Source: Comamonas terrigena NBRC 13299 (lineage in GTDB: Bacteria; Pseudomonadota; Gammaproteobacteria; Burkholderiales; Burkholderiaceae_C). From it: a DNA stretch of 64,000 nucleotides. A program made the translations under genes and the position numbers. Under the pieces are notes generated by a model. That model saw nothing but the letters and a program-made list of their open reading frames with translations. It was not told the DNA's origin and made no database searches. Below, piece by piece: positions 1 through 9,200 of the stretch (positions are counted from its first letter, which is position 1; each line of letters opens with the position of its first letter). The stretch is from positions 2,189,001-2,253,000 of the forward strand of contig NZ_AP019749.1 in NCBI RefSeq assembly GCF_006740045.1, given 5' to 3'.

Positions 1-297
1 GGCGGTCAGGATGGCCGCCAGTTCCTTCATGTTTTCGCGGATCAGTTGCTGCAGCTTCAGGAAGATGCGGGCACGCGTGCCGATGGGGGTCTTCTTCCAG
101 GTCTTGAACGCTTCCTTGGCATTGCTCACCGCCAGGTTGATTTCCTCGGGTGTGGCGAAGGGCACCCGGGCCAGCACTTCCTGGGTGGCGGGGTTGACCA
201 CATTGCGCCACTGCGTGGTCTTGGATTCGACCAACTGGCCGTTGATCAGTAGCTTGACGGTGGGGGCCAGCACGGCGGACTTGTCAGGGGCGTTCAT
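1..297 (-). CDS. mmsA: CoA-acylating methylmalonate-semialdehyde dehydrogenase, N-terminal part
   Basis: The reverse strand opens at 297 with ATG after a GGAGAC ribosome binding site and runs off the left window edge, so only the first 99 residues are visible. The sequence contains KLLINGQLVES, then NVVNPATQEVLARVPFAT, then FKTWKKTPIGTRARIFLKLQ. This is the typical start of the MmsA branch of the aldehyde dehydrogenase superfamily. Known members oxidise methylmalonate or malonate semialdehyde to propionyl-CoA or acetyl-CoA in valine, inositol or beta-alanine breakdown. The catalytic Cys lies outside the window, so substrate cannot be judged. It is divergent from the LysR gene at 507, which is the obvious candidate regulator. 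Confidence 0.85.
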   Translation of the reverse strand, partial: MNAPDKSAVLAPTVKLLINGQLVESKTTQWRNVVNPATQEVLARVPFATPEEINLAVSNAKEAFKTWKKTPIGTRARIFLKLQQLIRENMKELAAILTA

Positions 298-394
298 GGG
301 TGTCTCCTGGAATGGGTGTGAAGCCGAAGCCTGCCGTCCATGTCGGACAAGCCCCGAGGTGGATCCCATGTTAGATGTGCAAAATACTGCAAAC

Positions 395-413
395 AAGTGC
401 TATTCATGCACTT
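395..413. promoter_or_regulatory. Candidate LysR-type operator
   Basis: The divergent spacer between mmsA and the LysR gene holds a perfect inverted repeat, AAGTGC-N7-GCACTT. Its core TGC-N7-GCA fits the T-N11-A pattern typical of LysR binding sites. TGCAAAATACTGCA and TTGCGTTTTTGCA lie on either side as possible secondary half-sites. The match is to a general pattern only. Confidence 0.4.
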
Positions 414-506
414 AGGGTTTGCGTTTTTGCACAGGCTTTTCGAGAGAGATATCCGCTGTATGGCGCACAGGTCATGGCAGTGTGAGTTGATGCCTTAGGA
501 GGGGAC

Positions 507-1400
507 ATGGATTGGGAGCAACTGCGCCACTTTGGCGCCTTGGCCCGGGCGGGCACGCTGGCGGGCGCGGCCCGCAGCCTGGGGGTGGAGCACACCACGG
601 TGGCGCGGCGCGTGCAGGCCCTGGAAAAAGCGCTGGGCAAAAGCCTGTTTGCCCGGGGGGCAGACGGTCACCAGCTGACCGAAGCCGGCCGGCAGCTGTT
701 GCCGGCCATCGAAGCCATGACCCAGGCGGCCCGCCAACTGGAGCATGCGGCCGAACTGGCCGTGGATGATGCGGAGGCACCCAGCGGCCTGGTGCGTGTG
801 GGCACCACCGAGGGCCTGGGCACGCAACTGCTGGCGCCAGCCCTGGCCAGGCTCACGCTGCAGTGGCCGCAGCTGTCGGTGGATTTGCTGGCGCTGCCAC
901 GCCTGCTGCACCTGTCGCGGCGCGAGGCAGACATCGTGATTTCCCTGGAGCGGCCCAAGCGCGGGACGGTGGTGGTCAGCAAGCTGGCGGACTACCGCCT
1001 GTACCTGTATGGCGAGCGTGAGTACCTGGCCCGCCGCCCGCTGGTGGCCCAGCGCGAGGATCTGCGCCACCACCGCTTCATCCATTACGTGGACGACCTG
1101 CTATTTTCCAAAGAGCTGCAGTTGCTGGACCAGCTGTACCGGCCGGAGCGCTTTGCCTTTCGCTCCACCAGCATCACCGCACAGTACGAGGCGGTACGGG
1201 CTGGCGCCGGGTTGGCGGTGCTGCCCGCGTTTCTGGCGGACCGGGACCCGACCCTGAGCCGTGTGCTGCCGCAGCAAGCCTGCTTTACCCGCACCTTCTG
1301 GATGAGCATGCCGGAAGAGCTCAAAGGCCTGCCGCGCATCCAGACGGTGTGGCGTTTCTTGAAGGAGGCGGTGCAGCAGAAGCAGACCTGGCTGGGCTGA
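507..1400 (+). CDS. LysR-family transcriptional regulator
   Basis: A 297-residue protein of normal LysR length. An N-terminal winged helix-turn-helix (about residues 1-60) includes MDWEQLRHFGALARAGTLAG and a recognition region with HTTVARRVQALEKALG, followed by a linker helix. Residues 90-290 form the effector-binding domain. The ATG follows AGGAGGGG, a strong ribosome binding site. It is divergently transcribed from the mmsA-like gene with a 209-bp spacer that carries a LysR-type inverted repeat, so autoregulation plus control of mmsA is the likely arrangement (inference). The effector cannot be predicted from sequence. Confidence 0.9.
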   Translation: MDWEQLRHFGALARAGTLAGAARSLGVEHTTVARRVQALEKALGKSLFARGADGHQLTEAGRQLLPAIEAMTQAARQLEHAAELAVDDAEAPSGLVRVGTTEGLGTQLLAPALARLTLQWPQLSVDLLALPRLLHLSRREADIVISLERPKRGTVVVSKLADYRLYLYGEREYLARRPLVAQREDLRHHRFIHYVDDLLFSKELQLLDQLYRPERFAFRSTSITAQYEAVRAGAGLAVLPAFLADRDPTLSRVLPQQACFTRTFWMSMPEELKGLPRIQTVWRFLKEAVQQKQTWLG

Positions 1401-1617
1401 GGGTGGTCCGTTGGGGTGTTTTTCACCCGGGTGACCGCCCATCCGCACAACACCTAGGTTGATTCAGGTCATTTCTGTTTCAAAGTGTTGACGTTTTAGA
1501 TAGAAAAGTCATCAATTCCGCCGTTCAACAACATAGAAAGGCACTATGCTTTTAAGTGGTCCACAGTTTTAGCCGCCTATCGTCTTATTCGTCTGTGTGA
1601 TCTTCTCCTCCCCCTTC

Positions 1618-4600
1618 ATGGCAGTTGCTCCTTCTTCGCGCACGTGGGTATCGGTCTGGCTGTTGCCAGGGGCTGTGCTATGCGGTGGTGGCTTGCTGAG
1701 CCTGGTGCTGGCGTGGATGCTGCAGCGCACGGTGCAGACCATGGCGCACGAGCGTGCGGTACACCGCATCGATACCCTGGTGCAGGGGCTGGAACACAGC
1801 GTCAACTCGTACGGCGAAATCGTCAAAGGCCTGCAGGCGCGCTTTTCGGTCAAGCCGTATCTGAGCCGTCAGGAGTTCGACGCCACCATGGTGGAGATGG
1901 ATGTGCCGCGCCGTTACCCCGGCCTGCGCGCACTGACCTTCACCCGCATCCTGGCCCCGACCGAACTGGCCCACTTTGAAGCCAGCCTGCGCGCCGATGG
2001 CCAGGTGGCGCGCCAGGATCTGCGCATCCGCTTTGCGGCCGACCGCTCGGAGTACGCCGTGGTCGACTATGTCTGGCCGCTGCGTGGCAACGCTGCGTTG
2101 GCCGGACTTGATGTGTATCTGCAGCCCGAAAGCCTCTCGAGCCTGTTGCAGTCGCGTGCCACGGGCAAGGTGTCCATGACAGCGCCGTTCACTCTGTTGC
2201 AGGACGACAAGGATCCCACCGGGGTGCTGATCCGTGCACCGGTGTTTGTCACGCCTGCAGGCCAGGGTGAGCCGGTGTTCCAGGGGGCTGTCAACATCAG
2301 TCTGCAGACGCGCGAGCTGCTGCTGCATGCGCTGGACGCGGTGCAGCTCGATGGCGTGGCGGTAACGGTGGAGGACCTGGGGCGTGCCGATCAGCAGCCT
2401 GGCGGGGAAAACCTGCGCCGCACCATTTACCGTACACCCAATTGGGAGGTCTCCAACGCCACGCTGGCCCCGGTGTTGCGTGACATTGCCCTGCACGACC
2501 GTATCTGGCGGGTGCAGTTGCTGCCGCGCAGTGCGTTGCTGTCCCAGGTGGAGAGTGCCCACCCGTGGCTGATGGGGGCCGGCGGCCTGGGCGCGAGTGC
2601 CCTGCTGGCGCTGCTGGTGGCCTTGCTGGCCCGCCAGCGCCAACAGGCCCGCCAGGAGGTGGAACACACCCAGTCGGCATTGCAGGAGAGCATGGACCGC
2701 TTTCACGATCTGTTCCACCACTGCGGCATGGGGGTGAGCAAGGTGTGCTCGGAAACCGGGCGCCTGCTGCAGGTGAACCAGCGCTACTGCGAGATTCTGG
2801 GTTTCAGCGAAAAAGAGCTGCTGCGCACCAATGTGCTGGAGCTGAGTGCGCCTGAGGATGTGGACGACACGCGCCGGCTGCTGAGCGAGCTGCGCCAGGG
2901 CCTGATCTCCAACTATCTGCAGTCCAAGCGCATGCGCCGCAGCGATGGACAGCTGATCTGGGTGGAGGTGGCGGCTTCTCCGTTGTTGGATGGCCAGCAG
3001 GAGCTGCTGGGTCAGCATATTTCGGTGGTGCAGGACGTGTCCGAGCGCCGCCAGCTGCAGGCCGCACTGGAGCAGCGCGAGGCGCGGCTCAGCGCCATGC
3101 TGCAGGCGCTGCCAGTAGGCATGCTGATGGTGGATGCGCAGCAGCGCATTCTCTCCATCAACGACCGTTTCACCGCGCTGACCGGCTATGGACAGCAGGA
3201 CTTGCAGACATTGGATGACTGGTGGAAGGTGATCCAACCCGATGCATCGCAGCGCCAGACCAGCCGGGCCTGGGTGGAGTCTGCCCGGCGCGAGGCCATG
3301 GTGCAGGGGGTGATGCCCTGCTGCGAGCTGGCCGTGCATTGCAAGGACGGCAAGATCCGGGCCCTGGAGCTGTCTGGCAGCCCGGTGCAGAGCGATTTTG
3401 TCTTTACGCTGATGGACCTGAGCCAGCGCAAGCAGGCCGAAGAGAAGATCCGCAACTTGGCGTTGTTCGACATGCTGACCCAGCTGCCCAACCGCCGCCA
3501 GTTGCTGGAGCGGGTGCATGACGCGCTCCAGCACTGTCCGCGCCAGAACTCTGCTGGGGCCTTGCTGCTGCTGGACATCGACAATTTCAAGACCCTGAAT
3601 GAAACCCAGGGCCATGACCAGGGCGATGCGCTGCTGCTGCAGGTGGCGCAGCGCCTGTCGCACTGTCTGGCCCAGGGCCCGCATACGGGTTACACCCTGG
3701 CCCGCCAGGGCGGGGACGAATTTGCCGTGGTGCTGGAGAATCTGCCGGCCGATCCGCTGCAGGCCGCCCAGCAGACCGAAAAACTGGGGCGCCGCATGAT
3801 GGAAGCGCTGCGCGAGCCTTTCATCCTGGGTACTGCGCCTTGCCACGTCACTGTCAGCATGGGGGCCACCACGTTCCATGGCACGGGCGAGACGGTGGAA
3901 GAGTTGCTCAAGCGGGCAGACCTGGCGATGTACGAGGCCAAAAGTGCCGGACGCAACGCGCTGCACTTCTTCGACCCCAGCATGCAGTCCGCGATCCGCG
4001 CCCGTGCGGAGATGGAAGCCGATCTGCGCAACGCGATCGAGCAAAGCCAGTTCGATCTGTATTACCAGCCCCAGGTGATGCACGAGCAGGTGGTGGGTGC
4101 TGAGGCACTGCTGCGCTGGCGGCACCCGGTCAAGGGTTTCATCTCGCCTGCACTGTTCATTCCGCTGGCCGAGGACAACGGCATGGTGCTGCAGCTGGGC
4201 CGCTGGGTGCTGCACACGGCCTGCCGCCAGCTGGCGCAGTGGGCGCAGCGCCCGGGCCTGGCGGAGTTGGCGCTGTCGGTCAATGTCAGCCCGCTGCAGT
4301 TCCAGCAGCCGCAGTTTGTGCAGGATGTGGAGCAGGCACTGGCCTCGCACGGCGTGCGCCCTGACCGCCTGAAGCTGGAGCTGACCGAAGGCATGCTCCT
4401 GTCCGATGTGGAGGACACCATCCGCAAGATGGAGCAACTGCGCGGCCTGGGCGTGGCCTTCTCGCTGGACGACTTTGGTACCGGCTATTCCTCGCTGTCG
4501 TATCTGAAGCGTTTGCCGCTGGAGCAGCTCAAGATCGACCAGAGCTTTGTGCGGGAAGTGCTGACCAATGCCAACGACCAGGCGATTGCCAAGACCATCG

Positions 4601-4791
4601 TCGCCCTGGCCAGTTCGCTGGGGCTGCGGGTGATTGCGGAAGGCGTGGAAACCGCAGCACAGCGCGATTTTCTGGATGCCAACGGCTGCCATGCCTGGCA
4701 GGGCTATCTGTTCAGCCCGGCCGTGCCGGTGGCGCAGTTCGAAGCCTGGGTGGCCCAGTTCAGCGAGGTGGGGCACAGCGCCATCGCCTGA
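1618..4791 (+). CDS. CHASE-PAS-PAS-GGDEF-EAL cyclic-di-GMP signalling protein
   Basis: About 1057 residues from the ATG at 1618; an in-frame GTG at 1597 is an alternative, and neither has a clear ribosome binding site. A transmembrane helix near residues 10-35 is followed by an extracytoplasmic CHASE domain (RYPGLRALTFTRI), a second helix around 318-340, two PAS domains (about 360-600), GGDEF and EAL domains. The GGDEF motif (RQGGDEF, residues 698-702) and the EAL motif (AEALLRWRHP, 829-831) are intact, as are EGVE and DDFGTGYSS, so both cyclase and phosphodiesterase sites look usable. The RxxD inhibitory site that often lies five residues before GGDEF is absent. The ligand sensed by CHASE is unknown. 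Confidence 0.92.
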   Translation: MAVAPSSRTWVSVWLLPGAVLCGGGLLSLVLAWMLQRTVQTMAHERAVHRIDTLVQGLEHSVNSYGEIVKGLQARFSVKPYLSRQEFDATMVEMDVPRRYPGLRALTFTRILAPTELAHFEASLRADGQVARQDLRIRFAADRSEYAVVDYVWPLRGNAALAGLDVYLQPESLSSLLQSRATGKVSMTAPFTLLQDDKDPTGVLIRAPVFVTPAGQGEPVFQGAVNISLQTRELLLHALDAVQLDGVAVTVEDLGRADQQPGGENLRRTIYRTPNWEVSNATLAPVLRDIALHDRIWRVQLLPRSALLSQVESAHPWLMGAGGLGASALLALLVALLARQRQQARQEVEHTQSALQESMDRFHDLFHHCGMGVSKVCSETGRLLQVNQRYCEILGFSEKELLRTNVLELSAPEDVDDTRRLLSELRQGLISNYLQSKRMRRSDGQLIWVEVAASPLLDGQQELLGQHISVVQDVSERRQLQAALEQREARLSAMLQALPVGMLMVDAQQRILSINDRFTALTGYGQQDLQTLDDWWKVIQPDASQRQTSRAWVESARREAMVQGVMPCCELAVHCKDGKIRALELSGSPVQSDFVFTLMDLSQRKQAEEKIRNLALFDMLTQLPNRRQLLERVHDALQHCPRQNSAGALLLLDIDNFKTLNETQGHDQGDALLLQVAQRLSHCLAQGPHTGYTLARQGGDEFAVVLENLPADPLQAAQQTEKLGRRMMEALREPFILGTAPCHVTVSMGATTFHGTGETVEELLKRADLAMYEAKSAGRNALHFFDPSMQSAIRARAEMEADLRNAIEQSQFDLYYQPQVMHEQVVGAEALLRWRHPVKGFISPALFIPLAEDNGMVLQLGRWVLHTACRQLAQWAQRPGLAELALSVNVSPLQFQQPQFVQDVEQALASHGVRPDRLKLELTEGMLLSDVEDTIRKMEQLRGLGVAFSLDDFGTGYSSLSYLKRLPLEQLKIDQSFVREVLTNANDQAIAKTIVALASSLGLRVIAEGVETAAQRDFLDANGCHAWQGYLFSPAVPVAQFEAWVAQFSEVGHSAIA

Positions 4792-5014
4792 GTGGCGTGT
4801 TGGCAAAGGGGACGGTGACTCGTGGTTGACGTCCTGCTACTGGCTGCGTCCGGGCCTGCGCTGCACCGCCAGGCTGCGCAGCGGTTGTGTGATCACCTGC
4901 ATGTGCTCCTAGGGAAATCAGTTCCAGCGGCTCTTTCCATCAGCACTGCATGCTATGGTTTGTGCATTCCTTTTACACCGGACGCCACCATGTCGTGGCG
5001 GTTCTGCCTTTCCC

Positions 5015-5338
5015 ATGCGCACATTTGCCCTGTACCTGCTGACGGCCCTGGCCGAAATCGTGGGCTGCTATCTGCCATGGCTGTGGCTGCGCCAGGGAGG
5101 CAGCGCCTGGCTGCTGTTGCCGGCGGCTGCCAGCCTGGGCCTGTTCGCCTGGCTGCTCACCTTGCATCCCGACGCCAGCGGGCGGGTGTACGCCGCCTAC
5201 GGCGGGGTGTATGTGACGGCAGCACTGCTGTGGCTGTGGGCCGTGGACGGTGTGCGGCCCAGCGCCTGGGATGTGGTGGGTGGTCTGGTCTGCCTGGGCG
5301 GCATGACCATCATTGCCTTTGGGCCGCGCAGCGCCTGA
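5015..5338 (+). CDS. UPF0060 (YnfA-like) small membrane protein
   Basis: A 107-residue protein starting [20 protein letters not shown], the signature opening of the UPF0060/YnfA family, with four predicted hydrophobic helices. The motif [16 protein letters not shown] in the middle and the ending [11 protein letters not shown] are also family-typical. An in-frame start at 4955 would add 20 residues unlike the family, so I chose 5015. YnfA proteins are inner-membrane proteins resembling small multidrug transporters, and their physiological substrate is uncertain. The gene is flanked by spacers of 223 and 318 bp and appears monocistronic. Confidence 0.88.
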   Translation: MRTFALYLLTALAEIVGCYLPWLWLRQGGSAWLLLPAAASLGLFAWLLTLHPDASGRVYAAYGGVYVTAALLWLWAVDGVRPSAWDVVGGLVCLGGMTIIAFGPRSA

Positions 5339-5656
5339 TCAGCAATCCTTCTTGCACACTGCGTGCCTGTCCTTGGCGGTCGATGCATGGCCGCGTGCAG
5401 GGCGGATCCTTGCCAGGGGAGCGCGATGCGGCGCGCGGCGACCAGGCATGGACGCAGAAAAGTCCCGCCCAACGTGCAGTGGCGTTGCTTCTGAATTCAT
5501 AGCTGCTTACCTTTTATTGAAAAAGGTGAAACGCCAATTTGGCATGAAGTCTGCTGGCGTTGCCCATACCGTTGGCCTGCAGCCAAGCGCGGTATCATGC
5601 GGGCCTGTTTCCGCTTCGTACTCTCCCATACCATTTCTCTGCCGCTGATCTGACCC
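5339..5656. other. Intergenic spacer upstream of smc
   Basis: This 318-bp spacer has no convincing gene. It contains a small hairpin CCTTTT-attg-AAAAAGG near 5510-5527, which could end transcription of the UPF0060 gene. A TTGG-N7-CCAA repeat and a TATCAT hexamer at 5593-5598 may belong to the smc promoter. Neither is strong evidence. Confidence 0.4.
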
Positions 5657-8600
5657 GTGCGCCTTAATTCCATCAAGCTTGCTGGCTTCAAATCCTTTGC
5701 CGAACCTACCAACTTTCTGCTGCCTGGGCAACTGGTGGGCGTGGTGGGGCCGAACGGCTGCGGCAAGTCCAACATCATGGATGCGGTGCGCTGGGTGCTG
5801 GGGGAGTCCAAGGCCAGTGAGCTGCGTGGCGAGTCCATGCAGGATGTGATCTTCAACGGCACCACCCACCGCAAGCCGGCCAGCCGCTCCAGCGTGGAGC
5901 TGGTGTTCGACAACGCCGACCACCGTGCTGGCGGTCAGTGGGGACAGTACACCGAAATCGCCGTCAAGCGTGTGCTCACGCGTGACGGCAACAGCAGCTA
6001 TTTCATCAACAACCAGCCGGTGCGTCGCCGTGACGTGCAGGACGTGTTCCTGGGCACCGGTCTGGGCCCGCGCGCCTACGCCATCATTGGCCAGGGCACC
6101 ATCAGCCGGATCATTGAATCCCGCCCCGAAGAGCTGCGCCTGTTTCTGGAAGAAGCGGCGGGCGTGTCCAAGTACAAGGAGCGCCGTCGCGAGACCGAAA
6201 ACCGCCTGTCCGACACGCGCGAGAACCTGACCCGCGTGGAAGACATTCTGCGCGAGCTGAACGCCAACCTCGAAAAACTGGAAAAGCAGGCCGAAGTGGC
6301 CGCCCAGTACAACGCGCTGCAAGGCAGCGTGACGCTCAAGCAGCAGCAGCTGTGGTTCCTCAAGCGTGCCGACGCCGAGGCCGACATGGCCAAGATCCGT
6401 ACCGAAGGGCTGGAAGCAGTCAACGAGGTGGAATCGCGCATGGCCGAGCTGCGCAACATCGAGGCCGATCTGGAGACCATCCGCCAGGCCCACTATGCGG
6501 CCGGCGACACCGTCAACCAGGCCCAGGGTAAGCTGTACGAAGCCACGGCGGAAGTGGGGCGGCTGGAAGCCGAGATCCGCTATGTGGTGGAAGGCCGCCA
6601 GCGCGTGGAGCAGCGCCTGCAGCAGCTGGGCGAGCAGATTGCCGCCTGGGGCACGCGCCGCGAAGAGGCCGAGATCGAACTGGAAACCTTGGCCGGCCAG
6701 GGCATGGATGCCGAAGAGCAGGCCGAGATGCTGGCAGCCCAGCTCGAAGAGCAATCGATGCAGCTGCCCGATCTGGAGGATGCGCACCGCACTGCCCAGA
6801 CCAAGGCCAACGAGCAACGCCAGCTGGTCACCCAGGTACAGCAGCAAATCCAGGTGCTGGCTGCCGAGCAGCGCAGCACCAGCGAACAGTCTCGCCAGCT
6901 GGAGACCCGGCACGAACGCCTGCGTGCCGACCGCAATGCGCTGGCTGCACCGGACGAAACCCGCGTCACCAACCTTCGCCAGCAGTATGAAGAAGCGGCC
7001 GAGCTGGCCGAAATGGCCGAAGCGGCGCTGGTGGAGCTGCAGGACAGCGTGCCTCAGCTCGACGATGAGCGCCGCCAGCGCCAACAGGCGCTGAACCAGG
7101 AAGGCGCCCGCCAGGCCGATCTGGCTGCGCGCATGGAGGCCCTCAAGGCGTTGCAGGAAAAGGTCAAGACCGATGGCAAGCTCCAGCCCTGGTTGGCCAA
7201 GCACGGGCTGGACAGCCTGCAGGGGTTGTGGAGCCGCCTGCATGTGGAGCCCGGCTGGGAAAACGCCCTGGAAGCGGCTCTGCGTGAACGCATGGGCGCA
7301 CTGGAAGTGGGGCGCCTGGACATGGTGCGCGGCTTTCTGGGCGCCGGCGGGCACGATGCGCCGCCCGCCCGGCTGGCCTTCTACAACAAACCATCGGATA
7401 CCGCTGCGCAGAACGGACAAGGCGCCAACCGCCTGTCGGACCTGCTGCGCATCAGCGATGCCGGTCTGCAGGCCGTGCTGGTCGATTGGTTGACCGATTG
7501 CTACACCGCCCCCACGCTGGACGAGGCGCTGACCTGTCGCGCCAGCCTGCAGCCCGGTGAAACCATTTACGTGCCCACCGGCCACGCCGTGACGGCACAC
7601 AGTGTGAGTTTTTACGCCCAGGATTCCGAGCAATCCGGTCTGCTGGCCCGGGCGCAGGAAATTGAGCATCTGGAAAAAGAGCTCCGCGCGCAGACACTGA
7701 TCCACGAAGAATCCCGCATGGCCCTGGCCCGCGCAGAAAGCGCGTATGCCGATGCGTCGCAGCGCCTGGTGACGGCACGGCGCGAAGCCTCGGAGGCCAA
7801 GCAAAGCGCGCACGAGTTGCAGGTGGAATCGCTGCGACTGAGCCAGCTGGCCGAGCAGGCGCGCGCCCGCACAGCCCAGCTGGACGCGGACCTGGGGGAA
7901 GTGGCGGCCCAGCTCGAAGAATTGCAGGAGCGCGCCGTGGCGGCCGAGGCCCGGTTTGAAGAGCTGGACATGCAACTGGCCGACAGCCAGGAGCGCCATG
8001 CCCAGCTGGACGAACGCGTGATCGAGTGCGAACGCAAAGTGGCCGAATGCCGCGAGCAGCAGCGCACGCTGGAACGCCGTGCGCAGGAAGCCACCTTCAG
8101 CCAGCGCAGCGTGGAAGCGCGCAAGGGCGAGTTGCAGCGCACCATGGAAACGGCAATGCAGCAAAGCAAGGCCCTGGCCGAGGAGCGTGAGCGTGCCGTG
8201 GCCGAACAAGGGCGATTGAACGATGCGGCAGCCCAAGGCGGTCTGCAGGATGCATTGAATCTGAAGATGGAGCGCGAGCAGGCCCTGGCTGCCTGCCGCA
8301 GCGAATACGACGACCTGACCAACAAGCTGCGAGCCAGCGACGAGCGCCGCACCCAGCTGGAGCGCAGCATGGATCCGCTGCGCCAGCGCATCACGGAATT
8401 CCAGCTCAAGGAGCAGGCCGCGCGCCTGGGTGTGGAGCAGTTCGAAGGCCTGTTGACCGAGGCCAATGCCGATCTGGCTGCCGTGGCCCAGTCCATTGCG
8501 GAAGGCAATGTGCGCCTGCATGGCCTGCAAGGCGATATCGACCGCCTGCACCGCGAGATTGCCGCCCTGGGGGCCGTCAATCTGGCCGCACTGGAAGAGC

Positions 8601-9181
8601 TGCAGATCGCCCGGGAGCGCAAGACCTTCCTGGATGCGCAGATGGACGACCTGACCCGTGCCATGACGACGCTGGAAGACGCGATCAAGAAGATCGATGG
8701 CGAAACGCGCGAGCTGCTGTCGGGCACGTTCGACACGGTGAACCGCCACTTCGGCCGGATGTTTCCGGAGCTGTTCGGCGGTGGCAATGCCAAGCTGATC
8801 ATCACCGGCGACGAAATCCTGGATTCGGGCGTGCAGGTCATGGCCCAGCCACCAGGCAAGAAGAACCAGACCATCCACCTGTTGTCGGGCGGTGAGAAGG
8901 CGCTCACCGCGATTGCGCTGGTGTTCGCCATCTTCCAGTTGAACCCGGCGCCGTTCTGTTTGCTCGACGAGGTGGATGCCCCCCTGGACGATGCGAATAC
9001 TGAGCGCTATGCCAAACTGGTGGCCAGCATGAGCAAGGGCACCCAGTTCCTGTTCATCAGTCACAACAAGATCGCCATGGAAATGGCGCAACAGCTGATC
9101 GGCGTGACCATGCAGGAGCAAGGTGTCTCCCGCATCGTGGCCGTGGACATGGAGTCCGCGCTGTCCATGGCCGAGGCTTGA
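5657..9181 (+). CDS. smc: Chromosome segregation protein SMC
   Basis: A 1174-residue SMC ATPase that compacts and separates sister chromosomes together with ScpA and ScpB. The GTG start gives MRLNSIKLAGFKSFAEPT, the conserved SMC N-terminus. The Walker A GPNGCGKSN is at residues 31-39. Long coiled coils flank a hinge at about 510-660. The C-terminal head carries the ABC signature LLSGGEKALTAIALVFAI and Walker B FCLLDEVDAPLDD. All ATPase motifs are intact. It lies 19 bp upstream of zipA and is followed by ligA, a linkage common in Comamonadaceae. Confidence 0.97.
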   Translation: MRLNSIKLAGFKSFAEPTNFLLPGQLVGVVGPNGCGKSNIMDAVRWVLGESKASELRGESMQDVIFNGTTHRKPASRSSVELVFDNADHRAGGQWGQYTEIAVKRVLTRDGNSSYFINNQPVRRRDVQDVFLGTGLGPRAYAIIGQGTISRIIESRPEELRLFLEEAAGVSKYKERRRETENRLSDTRENLTRVEDILRELNANLEKLEKQAEVAAQYNALQGSVTLKQQQLWFLKRADAEADMAKIRTEGLEAVNEVESRMAELRNIEADLETIRQAHYAAGDTVNQAQGKLYEATAEVGRLEAEIRYVVEGRQRVEQRLQQLGEQIAAWGTRREEAEIELETLAGQGMDAEEQAEMLAAQLEEQSMQLPDLEDAHRTAQTKANEQRQLVTQVQQQIQVLAAEQRSTSEQSRQLETRHERLRADRNALAAPDETRVTNLRQQYEEAAELAEMAEAALVELQDSVPQLDDERRQRQQALNQEGARQADLAARMEALKALQEKVKTDGKLQPWLAKHGLDSLQGLWSRLHVEPGWENALEAALRERMGALEVGRLDMVRGFLGAGGHDAPPARLAFYNKPSDTAAQNGQGANRLSDLLRISDAGLQAVLVDWLTDCYTAPTLDEALTCRASLQPGETIYVPTGHAVTAHSVSFYAQDSEQSGLLARAQEIEHLEKELRAQTLIHEESRMALARAESAYADASQRLVTARREASEAKQSAHELQVESLRLSQLAEQARARTAQLDADLGEVAAQLEELQERAVAAEARFEELDMQLADSQERHAQLDERVIECERKVAECREQQRTLERRAQEATFSQRSVEARKGELQRTMETAMQQSKALAEERERAVAEQGRLNDAAAQGGLQDALNLKMEREQALAACRSEYDDLTNKLRASDERRTQLERSMDPLRQRITEFQLKEQAARLGVEQFEGLLTEANADLAAVAQSIAEGNVRLHGLQGDIDRLHREIAALGAVNLAALEELQIARERKTFLDAQMDDLTRAMTTLEDAIKKIDGETRELLSGTFDTVNRHFGRMFPELFGGGNAKLIITGDEILDSGVQVMAQPPGKKNQTIHLLSGGEKALTAIALVFAIFQLNPAPFCLLDEVDAPLDDANTERYAKLVASMSKGTQFLFISHNKIAMEMAQQLIGVTMQEQGVSRIVAVDMESALSMAEA

Positions 9182-9200
9182 AAACGAAACAGACCCATTC

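Noticed and set aside
1678..4806. 1042-codon minus-strand open frame opposite the GGDEF/EAL gene
   Set aside because: Same antisense effect; low-complexity product, no ribosome binding site, and the plus strand encodes intact GGDEF and EAL motifs.
4822..5502. 226-codon plus-strand frame overlapping the UPF0060 gene
   Set aside because: Different frame from the clearly recognisable UPF0060 protein; Arg/Gly-rich product without similarity.
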